From Pieris napi (lineage: Eukaryota > Arthropoda > Insecta > Lepidoptera > Pieridae): DNA of 64,000 nt. The notes under the pieces were generated by a model. That model had not been told where the DNA came from. It worked only from the letters and a program-made list of their open reading frames with translations, and did not search any database. The stretch is taken from positions 2,356,001 to 2,420,000 of the forward strand of contig NC_062253.1 of NCBI RefSeq assembly GCF_905475465.1. Direction: 5' to 3'. Shown here piece by piece: positions 41,109 to 53,639 of this stretch. Positions within the stretch are counted from its first letter, which is position 1. Each line of letters opens with the position of its first letter. A program made the translations under genes and the position numbers.

Positions 41109-43089
41109 TCAAATATATTTCATTGGCATAGGTTTTTTTAGTATGCCCTTTATTGGAGCGCTTTGAGAGGAATTTCCCTTTGATTCCATTGGTGGTATTG
41201 GAGCCTTGTCAACATCTTCAGGGCGATTACGCCAGAAAGCCCTTGGCATGAAGGTGTAGCTGGCATCCACCGCGGTTACTAAAAATAGATATACATTTCT
41301 AAGAATGTTATCGCTTCATTGAAAAAATTAAGGTATCAGTCGATGTTTTAGCTATGTTCTAGCTTTGAACATAAATAAATATTATCATTTGGCTTTAATT
41401 ATATAACAGAAAAGTAAGTAAGCAAGAATAGAAACACGTCAGCTGTTTGTCGTATACAATTTATACATGTAAAAATATACGTACGTTTAGGTTTCTGATT
41501 AGAAAACTCAGATATAGAAATTGCAGAGCGAGCCCTGGGTCCTGGTAACATGTTCAGTGCCAAAAACTCATCAGCGCCATCTCGCGATAAACTAAGTTTA
41601 TTTTTTTCATGCAATTGACGTAGTCTAACAACTTTATCGAAACTTTGCAGGAAAATTCTTGATGTATTGTGTATATGAACGTCATCTAATACTCCTGTTA
41701 AATATTTCCATATATGTACATAATATCGTAAGTTGTAATATTTATGGTGAAATAATATTAAGACAAAAAAGATACTAATCAAACCAACAAAAGATTTGTA
41801 TGTAAAAACTAAAAACCAAATGATTAAGAAATGTATATTTAAAACAAATGACTATGACACATAGACAGTTATTACGAGTCTATAACTCCGGACTGTAAAG
41901 TGAAAATACTAAAATACAACAAATTATACTAAATATATGTATTAAGACTTTAAAACACTTACGTAATGGTCCACATCTAGCTATAATAATTTCTTTATAT
42001 CTATGTTTTTTAGTCATTGGGTTACCAGTGAAATTCACGACCACCAAGCTCACAAGTGTACACAAGTCGTCTGCAACAGACTGTAAAAAATAATATAGAA
42101 GTTAATCTTGTTTGACGTATCACCTATCACCACTTATTAGTATTAAACGATTTGTTATATTTAAATATTAGTATATCTTAATGGTCATTGACAATGATCA
42201 TTAAAATAACGAATGGTATGTAAACTAATTATTTACCTGAACATCATCAAGAAGATTTTTCTTAGCTATAAGAACTTCTAAGCGACGTAATGGTCTAGCC
42301 CACGATACATCAGATATTTTGTTTTCCGACACATTGAGTATTCTAAGAGATGCCTAGAAAAATATTGCTACTAAACATGACGAAAGACGAAGGCATGAAC
42401 GTTCGCAACCAGCGACCTCATAAAATTCGCTATTAGACTTCGAATAGGGATGTGCCGTACTTACTAGGTACATCATGTTACCACCACACATTAAACGTTT
42501 CTGTTTGTTACACACTACGGACCATTAAACGACTCATGATTTGGGTAGCTTATAAAAATAGTGACAAAACTTACACCAATAGAAATCATTGATCTAGGGT
42601 CAAAACATAACGGATCACCGTTTTCTTTACACTGTTTTTCGATATGAAGTTCTTCTAAATATTTCAAAGCTTCTAAATTCTCTACGACACTTATTTGATT
42701 GTTTCCCAAGTATAGTTTTTTTAGCTTCACTAATTTATCAAGACCTTCAATCCTGGCTATTTTATTCCATTGTAAATGTAAATGTGTTAAATTGTACATA
42801 ACATCAACATTTTTTATTTGTGTAATATAATTGTTATGATAGTAGGCATAGATTATATGAGTTGGATTTTTCGGAAGAGGCTAAAAAATAATTGTTAACG
42901 ATATTAAATATTTAAAGATATTACAAAAATAATTCAAAAATAACATACAATTTCGGAAATATTCTTCTCGTGCAAAAATAAATGAGTTATTTTTTGTCCA
43001 TGCAGTTGCTTTTTTGAATTTTTTTTTGCTTGTTTTCGCAGCGAAAGGTTATTTTCCTTTAAATCTATATATTTGTCTTTACTATTCAT
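41109..43089 (-). CDS. PPP1R42: Protein phosphatase 1 regulatory subunit 42 (leucine-rich repeat)
   Basis: Six minus-strand exons: 42949-43089 (ATG at 43089), 42575-42880, 42237-42353, 41963-42080, 41485-41694, 41109-41278 (stop TGA). They give 353 residues, close to the vertebrate length. Leucine-rich repeats of the SDS22 type are evident: ITHLFLHEKNI, NLTHLHLQWNKI, KLKKLYLGNNQI, SLRILNVSENKI and LEVLIAKKNLL, then NFTGNP and KHRYKEIII as in the LRR cap. In mammals this protein (LRRC67/TLLR) binds PP1 and is enriched in testis. An upstream in-frame ATG would add about 26 residues; I chose the internal one because the added residues look untranslated-like. The start is shared across a roughly 350-base gap with divergent SF3B5. 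Confidence 0.88.
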
Positions 43090-43436
43090 AATTATGATGT
43101 TAATGAAATACGATTTGTTGGTCCATCGATTAATTAAAAATGGCTTCAAAAACACCGACAGCAGCATTAATAAACAGTTATCGTTACTATGGAGATAAAT
43201 TAACTATAGACTTATAATAACCACAGAAATACATCGTTCATTACTTCAAAATAGCATTGATTTTACTCGTCAATTGTCAAATATCAAGAGATAATAAATA
43301 CTGTCAACTGTCAAGGCTCAGATTGCCAGTTAGTTATTATGCTAAATAATCAACCGCATAAGTGTTTATAAAACGTAAGTCGACATACAATTAGAATCTT
43401 TTTTTTAATCGAATTCTATATGAAATATTAATAAAC
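43090..43436. promoter_or_regulatory. Divergent intergenic region PPP1R42 / SF3B5
   Basis: 347 bases between the start codons of two divergently transcribed genes, so both promoters must lie here. No TATA box stands out. A GTAAGT near 43375 could be the donor of a non-coding first exon of SF3B5. This is inferred from gene arrangement only. Confidence 0.5.
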
Positions 43437-43694
43437 ATGGGAGAAAGGTACAACATTCATAGTCAGCTTGAACATCTTCAAAGCAAATATATTGGCACAG
43501 GACATGCGGACACTACGAAGTATGAATGGCTGACAAACCAACACCGCGACTCATGCTGCAGTTACATGGGACATCCAGATTTATTGAGCTATTTTGCTAT
43601 TGTTGAAAATGAATCAAAAGCACGCGTGAAGTTTAATTTAATGGAGAGAATGTTACAACCTTGTGGACCTCCACCTGAAAAACCTGAGGATTAA
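43437..43694 (+). CDS. SF3B5: Splicing factor 3B subunit 5 (SF3b10)
   Basis: Single-exon frame of 85 residues, against 86 in human. It is nearly colinear with SF3B5 throughout: start MGERYNIHSQLEHLQSKYIG, then HADTTKYEWLTNQHRDS, YMGHPDLL, and a proline-rich acidic end PPPEKPED. The protein is a small structural subunit of the SF3b complex of the U2 snRNP in the nucleus, packed against SF3B1 and SF3B3. The gene has no introns in its coding part. It is convergent with EXOSC6, with about 420 bases between stop codons. Family length and conservation leave little doubt. Confidence 0.97.
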   Translation: MGERYNIHSQLEHLQSKYIGTGHADTTKYEWLTNQHRDSCCSYMGHPDLLSYFAIVENESKARVKFNLMERMLQPCGPPPEKPED

Positions 43695-44114
43695 ATTTTC
43701 CTTTCTGTAATTGACTGAATTTTAATTTCTGGCTTTTATATTAAAATTTGGATTTATGTATTAAATTTTTCCAAGTATCATGTTTGCTTTTTTTCAATAT
43801 ATATTTTATTTTTAATATGAAAATTATCTTAAATAATTAAGCAATGTTAAATTAAATATTGATTGAGTATGCAAAACCTCATATTTAAAAAAATATATAT
43901 GTTTATTACGGAACATAAGATACATGTATCACTTATTCCACATCATTAAATTTGAATTTGTAGGCATCCCTACTCATCGGCAACAGTTGAAATTACAGTC
44001 TTGATACTTAAAAAGTAGTTTAAATTTCATTGCTATTCTGATCCTATATTAAAACCTTCCACTTTAAAATATTTCTTGCTTATAAATTAACAAGTAATAA
44101 AAAACATTTTGATT

Positions 44115-45280
44115 TCATCCTGCATTTAATAACTTTCTCCATTCCTCAACTTTATTTTGAAGCACTTCTTCCCTGAACTTAGCTTCTTCTAATAACACTT
44201 TTTGCTCATTGTGTTGTCTAACAACATTGCTCACCATAATTTTCTTGATTACTAACATTAATTTATCGCACTCTTCTTCTAGTATAGCCATAACTTTCAA
44301 TACACATTCAGCATCCACTGAACCAATTTGCCGAAAGTCTGTAACTTGTTTTAAATGGTGCATAAAACACATTGTTACTATGCCATGGTTTTTCTCTTTA
44401 TCAGTGTACATTAAAGCTAAATGCTCTTCCGCTTCTGTAGGGTCAACTATAATCTGATCATTGATTATAGCAACTGAACTGGCTGAAACAATATCATACA
44501 TTGGCACCACTGCATCTGCTAATGCTAATCCTGCAGCATTTATTGCTGCAGATAAGCAACCACCATCATGTTCTAAGATGTAAACAAATATGTCCATCTG
44601 AAAGAATAAAAATATATGAATGTTTAGTTTGGACAAGTCACAACCAAGGCTTTAAGTATGATAGATTACCTGAAAATTAGGGAATTTATCTCTCCTGACT
44701 ACAGTCTCTAGAGCTTTTTTTAGATCAGCTGATAAAGCTCTTTCATCTGAATCTGGGACAAGTTGTCTTCTTTTCCGAGGGCAACAGAATGGCGCGAATT
44801 TAACTTCACAATAGATTTGGCCAAACCAACTGAAAATTTTGTTATGGTAGAAGTGGTGGTGGTAGTAGTAAATAGTAAAGCACTATTTTTTACATAATAC
44901 AATAGTCGATACCGACCTATATTCATTCTGATGACCAGTTATTTCTCTGGGGTCAAACACGGAACAAATAACCTTTGTTTTGTTAAGTTCTACATATGCC
45001 GACCCTTTAGCTTGCGATACTATATTGGTTCTAGTGACTGAAAATTAATATAATGTTTAGTTTTTAATATACAAATTTATAGAAACAAACTAATTGATAA
45101 ACACGTACAAGACGTACACAAACTTCGTGCTTCATTCAATGCGCGCCCATCCTTCCTTTTACCGTTTTCATCTAGTAAGTCTTTATATAGATCATCGTAG
45201 GTTCGCAGAAAATTTGCAGAAAAGCGTTTATATGAAACACTATCTTCTGGACCATTAAATCGGCGGTAATCAAAAGGCAT
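44115..45280 (-). CDS. EXOSC6: Exosome complex subunit MTR3 (EXOSC6)
   Basis: Four minus-strand exons: 45118-45280 (ATG at 45280), 44917-45037, 44670-44829, 44115-44597 (stop TGA). They give 308 residues; the human protein has 272. The start MPFDYRRFNGPEDS parallels MPGDHRRIRGPEES of human MTR3. An RNase PH fold follows: SQAKGSAYVEL, KVICSVFDPRE, then EHDGGCLSAAINAAGLALADAVVPMYD, written here as EHDGGCLSAAINAAGL then ALADAVVPMYD. The C terminus is extended by a charged, probably coiled-coil segment with many Glu and Lys. MTR3 is one of six catalytically inactive ring subunits of the RNA exosome (nuclear and cytoplasmic RNA decay and processing). MTR3 is preferred over RRP41 because of the N terminus and the VDPTEAEE stretch. 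Confidence 0.92.
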
Positions 45281-46302
45281 TTGGAAGTTTTAAATTTGAA
45301 TTTTGTATCAATTTTAGGTTATGACTTTGTAGTTTGTAAGTTTTTGTTGTGACTTACGACTTCGTAAAAGTAAAGTTTTGGTCACAGATTACCTAATTAA
45401 GTAGTTATAGACAATAATATTTGTACGCAAAACTACTTGCATAAGTAAATAACATATTATATTCAAAAAGTTAAAAAATAAAATATAATAGTACTATATC
45501 CAAAACGATATAAATCAAAACAGATAATGTACAGTTACAAATTTGAAAAGTGATTTTTACAAGCCCTTGGTTAAGCCTATGGCCCACTGTTAATTGGTAA
45601 TCTGTCAGATCAAAGTTTCAAAAAATTATTATCAACGTCATTTGTCGCCACTAGATATTTTCCATCAATTTTTTTAAATGAAACGAAACCCGATAGGTTT
45701 TGGAAATATTTTTATTATTGAAATATGAAATTGGCTATTTTAATGTTTTATTCGGACTAATTACAGTCTGAAATGTACTGAAAGTGATAATAGAAATTGT
45801 CGGTTTAAAAAAAATATATATATTCAAGGTTAGTCTTGGTATTCGTTGTAATTAATGTTCCATTCACCGTGACAACAGCAATATTATATCTAAAAAAAAT
45901 CAAGGAAACTTATGATTGCCCCGCGATATAAATTTGATATTAAATTAGATATGGTTAATTGTCTAGATTATTACACCCTGTTTACCTATCACTTACACTT
46001 TACGATACGATACTCTTGTAAGTAAAAACTAGCCATTTCATTTGCTCTATATTTCTGTGTGAAAGGAAAAGGAAAGCATGCCTGAATTGAGATCAAACAA
46101 TCTATATTATAAATTAAAATTGTGGGATTTTTATCATGTCTAAAAATTATTTAAAACTTAGGTTCGTACATGACATCTTATGTGTAGATGAAAGTTAATT
46201 AAAATACTGTATCTGTATTTTAAATATCACAATAACTTTAGTAATGATTATACTTTAATTTTCTCCAGTTTCTCATATTTATTCTCAATTCCAGGACTAA
46301 AC
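45281..46302. promoter_or_regulatory. Divergent intergenic region EXOSC6 / 46303 exon
   Basis: About 1 kb of AT-rich sequence between two divergent start codons; must hold the EXOSC6 promoter. I see no repeats or further frames in it. Confidence 0.35.
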
Positions 46303-46413
46303 ATGCTTAGACTGAGGAGTGTCTATTTAGCGGCTATAGCATTTGCCACAGTATGGGTGTTAACTGCTGGAGAGGATCAGGCACCTGGAGTGTCATCATT
46401 GCCCCCCACACAT
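46303..46413 (+). CDS. First coding exon of unidentified secreted or type II membrane protein
   Basis: ATG at 46303 opens 37 codons ending at a GTAAGT donor (46414), phase 0. The exon is preceded by an acceptor-like TTCCAG at 46289-46294, so a non-coding exon may lie upstream. The N terminus MLRLRSVYLAAIAFATVWVL has basic residues followed by a hydrophobic run, fitting a signal peptide or signal anchor; a short polar segment ends PPTH. I found no continuing exon up to 64000, so the gene either has a very long first intron or is not real. Divergent from EXOSC6 (start codons 1,022 bases apart). Confidence 0.5.
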
Positions 46414-47004
46414 GTAAGTTTATAAAATATAATAAAGTTATTAAAAAAAAAACAGACTAAAGGCATAATATCATTCCCAGAACGGAATCTTAGAAAGTAT
46501 AATCCGAGTTGGACAAGGAGAAATCAATATTTCTGTTAAATCATATTATGTTCATCTCTTTAGTAAACATTAAAAATAAGTTTTTGGCTACTGTGTACTG
46601 TTTTTTTTCTGTTTGAGTAGTATTTACAAATTTAATTTTTAGTTTAACAAAAGTATAATTTAAGATTATAGCAATGGAATCATTGTTATTTGATGACTGA
46701 TATTTTAAAGCCATCTTAGGTATTTGGGCAGAAAAAACAATTTAATTTTGGCGAACACTAAATTTACTTTTATTAAATATTCACTGAATTAATAAATTTT
46801 TGCTGATGATCTGAGATTTGTTCTAAAATCCATGTAAAAGGGATAGGTCCCTGTTATACAATTATCAATAGAAACATATCTATCCATCTTCTCAAACTTG
46901 GTTAATATCAACCTCAAATAGGCGGCAGCTGTTAGATGTGACAACTTTTCTTGTACTATGTATTAAATTTAGCATTTTGTGGAAGAAAACGATAAGTTAG
47001 CCTT

Positions 47005-47300
47005 CGAGATGCTCGGTGTCCTCAGCAAGGCGAGACTGTACTTTACTCCGGGCCACTGCTTGTAACTCTATAAAGCGCAAATTCGGCTCCACATAGAGTG
47101 CTCTCAGCTCAAGGCGGGAGCTCAATACCAGCTCCTTCCACTTGACCATATTTGGCCCCGCAACATCGGTATGTGGAGGTGCCCTTCGAGATATTTACAA
47201 ACCAATACAACTTAAGAAAAGAGCATACCAATTCTTACTAGGCTCGCAAGTGATCAATAGAGCCATCTGCCCTATTGCCCCCTATACTATAAAAAAAATT
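47005..47300 (+). mobile_element. LINE (CR1/Jockey-like) fragment with internal deletion
   Basis: Carries TCTATAAAGCGCAAATTCGG and CAGCTCCTTCCACTTGACCA, as in 8860-8945, then jumps to AAGAAAAGAGCATACCAATT and a GCCCCCTATACTATAAAAA tail. Confidence 0.75.
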
Positions 47301-48054
47301 TTTAAGCTAATTTCCCTTGATTACTAACTACTAAGGAAAAACTGTAACAATTATGGTTTATCTAATCAAAACTAATTAACTTATTGAACAAAGATAACTA
47401 AATGACTGTGATTTTTAAAATCATGATTGGTAACATTATTATAATTGATTTTACAGATAGATAGTTGATATCTTAAACAAAATTTACTTCAAGAGAGTTT
47501 ATAGTTATATATATATATATATATAGTTATATAGTTATATATGTATATAGTTATATCTATAGTTATTTTGTTAAAAATCAAACTGCTTAACAATAAGAGA
47601 AACATAATCTCAAAGTTTACCAAGATAAGAATATAACATCTGCCTTAAATATTTGTATATGTTTAGTCTCGTGTAGCCACAAAAAAATTCCATTCTGCTA
47701 TCTATATTTTTATTTATCCAAAGCGCTTTATAATTTGTCGAATATTACAGCTACATACTATTTGTATAGATAACGATATCGAGGAAATTAAATTCTTCAA
47801 CAACTGACTGGCCACTTCTGAAGCAATCAGAATTAGACAGTCATAGTAAAAGCTATAAGCTCCAGTGTTCACACACGTCTTCGGCCTTATTCCTTCCTCG
47901 ATAAATGGGTAGTCCATTTATTAGCACAAAAATAATTAATTAATCTGAAATAATACCTTAAACCAGTTTGTTCAACCAAAACTAATAACATATAATATTT
48001 CTATACAGACTTTGTGTAAAAGTTATAACTCGTACCAAACCTAATCATTTCAAA

Positions 48055-48400
48055 CTCAAACTCAAACTCAAAATATCTTTATTCAAGTGGGTAACCAAGT
48101 ACACTTTTGAATCGTCAAGTTAAATTAATCGTAAATTTACATTTACTACCAGTTCGCAAGTCAAGGGCGTAGAGCGGGTAAGAGGAACTGGCAAGAAACT
48201 TTCCGCCACTCTTTTTAATCGCCAAGTATTGTCATACAAATTGTTTGAACTGGAGCAATTCAATCCCAAGGATTAGGATCATTTAAGTAGTCCTCAAATT
48301 TATAAAAAGCTTTGTTGATTAATTTTCGTTTAACGAGGGCTTTGAATTTATTTAGTGATAGTTTTCTAAAAGACTCGACTCTGAATGATTCTTAGATTTG
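48055..48400 (-). repeat. Retroelement 3'-end repeat (family R2)
   Basis: The most complete R2 copy: CAAACTCAAACTCAAAATAT, ATTCAAGTGGGTAACCAAGT, ACTACCAGTTCGCAAGTCAA, CTTTTTAATCGCCAAGT. Confidence 0.7.
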
Positions 48401-48635
48401 TGAATTTGTACTACACTGTGTGCCTTTTGTGTACACTGATGGACCTAAACATTAAACAATCTGAGACACGACCGTTTCTACCCTGTATCACCGAGCAAGT
48501 GCTAATTGCGCACATAGAAAAATCCATCATTAAATAGGCGGGGTTAGAATACACGAACATAATTGAATGTTTGGTTTATTTTGTGTTACTTTCGCTATTA
48601 GCATACATCATTGATCGAAGCCACAGATTAACGGA

Positions 48636-48720
48636 TTGCATGTATATATATTATATGCATATATATATATATATATAAATATAAATATAAGCGATATAAA
48701 ATGCCATTATATCGCTTATA
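48636..48720. repeat. AT microsatellite and hairpin
   Basis: (TA)n run at 48658-48677 followed by ATATAAGCGATATAAAATGC and its complement ATATCGCTTATAT. A second (TA)n tract lies at 47505-47570. Confidence 0.7.
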
Positions 48721-48854
48721 TTTTTTTAGAAAAGCATGATGTCGAAGAAATAATACTTGTACTGTTTATCGATACCGATATCATCGTCATCTTGCACGTA
48801 AATAGTGTGTTGTGGGCTGAAAAATTCGAAATAATTTTTTTTTCTATGATTTGA

Positions 48855-49420
48855 TTTTATTCTTCAATATAGTTCGAGAGCCATACAACGATTACAGCGG
48901 TCAATATCATTTTTATAATACCATTTGTCTTTAGCCTCAAGATCGGCTTCAGTTTCCGCGATAACCTCTTCATTAGCGCAAATTTTCTGTCCTGCGAGCA
49001 TTCTCTTGAGGTTTGAGAACAGGAAAAATTGGCTAGGGCCAAATCTTTCCAAAAAATTCGGATTTATTATGATTGAAGCTTGCTGCAATACTGCTCAGAA
49101 TCATCAACTCGTTGTTTATGGTCAATTGTGAGCTCGCGCGGCATCCATTTTGAAGTGAGCTTTCCCATATATTTATCTAGGATATATCCAACACGTTCCT
49201 TTGATATCTTTAGGGTCTCAGCTATTTTAATCAACTTCAGTTTTCGGTTATTCAAATTTATTTTGTGTGTTTTTGGGGATTTTGTCGGTAACAGCCTCAT
49301 GAGGAGAGGAACTGTGTGCATCGTCCTCGGTGCTTATTTTAACTTAGAAAAGCACTTCACAACGGTTCATTATCCTGGTGTAGAGTCCGAATAATGTTTA
49401 TCAAGCCAAGTCATGGCAAA
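48855..49420 (-). mobile_element. Mariner transposon relic
   Basis: The minus strand encodes LIKIAETLKISKERVGYIL and PRELTIDHKQRVDDSEQY (DNA-binding and linker part), then directly FLFSNLKRMLAGQKICANEE and EVIAETEADLEAKDKWYYK (C-terminal part), typical of mariner transposases. The catalytic core is deleted and frames are broken. Inactive. Confidence 0.85.
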
Positions 49421-50339
49421 AAATGCAATGCAACAACGCACGAAATTTTATTTATTTACACTTTGTTACATTTAAAGAACGGTCGGCCTTATCACTAACA
49501 AGCGATCTCTTCCAGGCAACCCTAAAAAGGCAAACAAATAAATGTAATGGGTTTTTTGCGTATTAATAATATTTTAAGTTTTAATTTGTGTAAAGTGATA
49601 AGATTAGTGTTTAAAGAGATGGTATCTCAATGATTAATATAAATTTCGGCATTGAATGTACCGGACACAAAATGTTATACCGATAAGTGATGAGCTAAAG
49701 CTAATTTATTTCGTTTTGAATTATTCGAAACGATTACTCTTTAACTGGAAATTAAATATGTAGAACGAACACATGATACGCTGTTAGAAATTGTGGCAAC
49801 GTTTAGGTGATATGCAGAAATGCGAATTTATACTTTCTTAAAAACAATTTTTTTATAATCGATTTGAAACTATAAATTCACGAACAATCTTAAGCGACCT
49901 CTTCTCAAACTGTCCTATGCTCAAAAAGTAATATTTTGTAACGGTTTAATTATACAATTGTAGGTGTTATGTAGAATTTATTCTACCTTAAATCATTAAT
50001 AAGTCAAATGGCTAGCTGTACATGACACAGGGAATCCTAGTGAGGGCTGGTGCACTTTCTCATTTAACTATACATAGTGGCACATAGAAAAAAAAATAAC
50101 GCGGAAAATTTAAATGAATCAATGTTTTTGAAAAACAAATGCACGAGTAAATAGAAGTAAAAATAACGCAAGAAAATGAAATGAATCATGGTTTTGGAAA
50201 AAGAAATGCACGAGTAAATAGCTGTAAAATTTTTAATTTGGAAGTCCTAACCAAAGAGTAGATTATTAAGGTCAAAGTGGCCAGTACGACAATTTCTATA
50301 TGTAAGAAATATGTAAGAACATAATATTTGGTAAACAAA

Positions 50340-50716
50340 TCTTAATATATATAAATTACGTGTCACGTTGTTTGTCCGCTATGGACTCCTAAACTACCGA
50401 TCCGATAACAATCAAATTTGCACACCGTGTGTAGTTTGATCCAACTTAGAAGATAGGATAGCTTACATCTCAATTTATACCCGCAATATTATTTTATTGC
50501 AAAATATTTATTTATTATTTGATAGTCACAATTCTAACAGATGGCGTTGTGTTGAAAGTACCAACGTTTCACATAAGCTACAATTTAATGGCACAACCAC
50601 CAAAAAAGCATGGTGGTCCCCATGACTTGTGTTCTCCTACCGTTTCCCTTGAATAGTTTGCTACTATGTAATATAACAAAAACCTTAGCCACAGCAAATC
50701 TTGGCCGGTCTGCTAG
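50340..50716 (+). mobile_element. Non-autonomous Helitron
   Basis: Begins TCTTAATATATATAAATTAC and ends TTGGCCGGTCTGCTAG between T-side flanks typical for Helitron targets. 377 bases. Confidence 0.8.
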
Positions 50717-50994
50717 TATGTATATATAAATGAATTTTCACTTGTGTGTGTACGTTTTATGTGCACAGAAAACTTGTCTACGATAAAACAATTATCTGTA
50801 GCCAAGATAGAGATATACATTTTGTATTCAATGTATCCGTTTTGGAAATTACCCGGTGTTTAGGTATGATGTCATGACCCATTAGGTCTCCTCACAGCGC
50901 GCCTCCCCATAGGCGCCACACCCCAGGGGAGCAAAGGCCTTGGAAATGATTAGAGAGTTGTTTCGGGGTATTTCCATTGAATTGTATATTATTT

Positions 50995-51197
50995 CTAGCT
51001 GACCCAACAAACGTTTTGCCATGTATATTATTTCTAGGAAATATTTTTTTAGTTCAAAAAAATAGGGGTTGATCGTAGAGGAGTGAAAATTAAAACTTAC
51101 TGAATATGCATAAAAATATTCATAAGAATCGGTCGAGCCGTTTCGTAGGAGTAGGTATGGGAACGAAAATTGTGACACGAGAATTTTATATATTAGA
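50995..51197 (-). mobile_element. Helitron fragment, minus strand
   Basis: CTAGCTGACCCAACAAACG at the left, and AATCGGTCGAGCCGTTTCG, ACACGAGAATTTTATATATTAGA (shown in part: GAGAATTTTATATATTAGA) at the right. Same family as 51460-51829; the left flank is T, not the expected A, so the end may be rearranged. Confidence 0.65.
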
Positions 51198-51459
51198 TAG
51201 CGCTACTATGAGTTTGAATAAAAATTCGTACATAAATATGTCGTAAATTAGAGAAAATTTTCGGGTAACCAGGGAAAAATTTCTTATGTGTTATTACCAT
51301 TTAGTACTTTTCAAAGTTATGATAAAATATAGATGGGCCTATTTCTCTTGAAATAGACAATACATTGACGTATGGAAGTCAGACTTGCGCACGTGCTTAA
51401 TTGTGTTGATTAAAAGAGGTTTTCCTAAAATAAACGAACGATGGATTTGTATAGAGAGA

Positions 51460-51829
51460 CTAGCTGCCCCCGCGAACTTCGTTTCTCCTTAATGTGATTT
51501 TATTTAGCCTACCTTTTTAGTACATACCAACATGGAACATTTTGCTATGCTAGGGTCTATTCGGTTTTCTGGAATGAAAACTTTTAAGGTTTTTCTGTGA
51601 ATTTTTCTCTTTATAAACCTTGGAGTTCAAGTCATAATATTTTAATTAACAAATAAGAAATAGGGGTTGATCGTAGAGGGTTGAAAATTAAGGGTTGTAT
51701 GTATTTCTTCTTCTTTTAGATTCTTAGACTTACTGAATATGCATAAAAAAATTCATAAGAATCGGTCGAGCCGTTTCGGAGGAGTATGGGAACGAACATT
51801 GTGACACAAGAATTTTATATATATATAGA
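51460..51829 (-). mobile_element. Non-autonomous Helitron, minus strand
   Basis: CTAGCTGCCCCCGCGAACTT at 51460 (complement of the CTAG end) to AATTTTATATATATATAGA at 51829 (complement of the TC end). A precedes and T follows, as required. A further partial copy starts near 63950 and runs off the window. Confidence 0.82.
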
Positions 51830-52113
51830 TATGTCTCACTTATTCAGGAATGAGTTATTAATTTAATATAGTAATTACTTTAAATTGATACTCGCCTACA
51901 ATTATTTGGAAGTCTATAAGAAAATGCATAAAAACTGTGGAAAACATGAAAACTACACAAACATTTTCTTATTTTTACATATCTACAAATACACCGTGAA
52001 AGGACACTGTAACAGAAATAAAAGGTTTTTCCCCGAGGGGAAAACCAGACAATGTATGTATTGTCGCGGTTAATTCTAACACAATAGATGTTAAATACGT
52101 GACGGAGACAATA

Positions 52114-52748
52114 TACAGGGTGGCCAAAAAGTGGTGGATCAAACGCAAATAGGGGATAGATGAGGTCATCAGCGGCAAAAAATTGTTCTACGGGAGGTCT
52201 CTAAGGTCAACCCCTGCAGAGTTTTGATTTATTTTGGTTTTTATATGAAAATTGACTTTTTTTACTAATTCTTATTAAAATTCGAAAAAATCTACACCCT
52301 GTATCTTTTTCATAATATCCACTAGATTGGTACTGATGAGGTCTTGCGTTAGACATACTATTTATAGTTGTTTATCGAGTGTATTGAAGATAATATTAAG
52401 TTATACGATATAAATTTTTTTCAAATCAAATTTCTTTTTGTTTATTTCGGACCCCACTGAAAAAAAAAAACTCTACCGAAAAGTGACCCTGTCTTACAAA
52501 TTTTGGCGCATTTAATATGGATTCTGAAAAGGTATTACACATGGCCATGAGTCGCTCTAATATCTTTCTAGGTAGAATTACAAACAACAATTGAGAAATA
52601 ATAATTGTATTAAAACAATTATTCCTCAATGGTTGTTTGTAGGAAACAAATTTTTTTACAATTAAATATGCTCAAAATTCCTGACTCTGACCTGGGATAG
52701 ATAAATCCCCTATTTTCGTTTGATCCACGGCTTTTTGGCCACCCTGTA
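52114..52748. mobile_element. Mariner-like MITE
   Basis: TIR TACAGGGTGGCCAAAAAG with about 40 bases of inverted similarity to the right end, TSD TA (52112-52113, 52749-52750). The minus strand keeps LERLMAMCNTFSESIL, a faint trace of a mariner C terminus. Confidence 0.85.
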
Positions 52749-52779
52749 TATGTTATAGTCTACTTGTGTAGTAAGCAGT

Positions 52780-53280
52780 GTTTAACTTGTGACTCATATC
52801 CTTGAGGTCGTAGCTTCGATTCCCGGGTGTGCACCAATGTAGTTTTTGTCTATGTGCGCATTTATCATTCGCTCGAACGGTGAAGGAAACCGCCAAGCCT
52901 TAGGGTGAGATCTATAGAGCGCACTTAGACTTTGCTCAGACTTAACTATAACCATTCTTTACTTTTTTAAAGGATAATAAAGAAGGTATTGCATGAAATG
53001 AAACATCAATTTCTGTCTTAGCTTGAGCTTAGCTTAATCTCACCGTTAAAATGTCTATAATAATACTAAATCATAGTTTAACCTTAGTGTTTTTCGTAAG
53101 TAAAGTCTGAGCAAAGTCCAAGTGCGCACTATAGATCTCACCCTTAGACCCAATAAGACGACGGCGTGTCTCAGGCACAGGAGGCTGATCTGCTTGCATA
53201 TTAGATTGACAAATGATCATGAAACAGATACAGAAATCTGAGTCCTTAAAAAGGTTGTAGCGCCACTGATTTATGTTAAT
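52780..53280 (+). mobile_element. tRNA-derived SINE (family S1), interrupted
   Basis: Head with TCGATTCCCGGGTGTGCACC and CGCTCGAACGGTGAAGGAAA up to 52902; tail from 53144 with CAGGCACAGGAGGCTGATC and GGTTGTAGCGCCACTGATTT. Split by the PIF MITE at 52903-53143. Confidence 0.8.
52903..53143. mobile_element. PIF/Harbinger MITE
   Basis: TIR GGGTGAGATCTATAGAGCGC, extended inverted similarity of about 50 bases, TSD TTA (52900-52902, 53144-53146). 241 bases, inside SINE S1. Confidence 0.9.
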
Positions 53281-53639
53281 TTTAAATGAATGGTGAACGG
53301 TCTTGGAACATAATGTAATATTTATGTGCAAATTTTCATGTATTATATTACGTTTTTACGCTATGATAAACTGTTGTGCAAACAAAATTTAGCGCCTTGA
53401 TAATTATTAAAGCAAACAAGGACACGCCTAGTCGAATTATTTCGGCAAAGTCTATACAATGTGTTATGTACTCTATTCTATTTACGCCCAGAGTCTAAAT
53501 GGACTGTCAATGTTAACTAATGTCTGTAAAGAGTTGCTGAAACACTTAAACCAGTTCATCATCATTATCAGCTTCTTTTTTGGCCTTAGGAGGTCTGAGG
53601 ATGACCTAATAAGGTTTTACCACTCAAAAAGTCAAAAAT

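Noticed and set aside
53071..53331. ORF on the minus strand
   Set aside because: Lies across the boundary of the PIF MITE and SINE S1, a chance frame.
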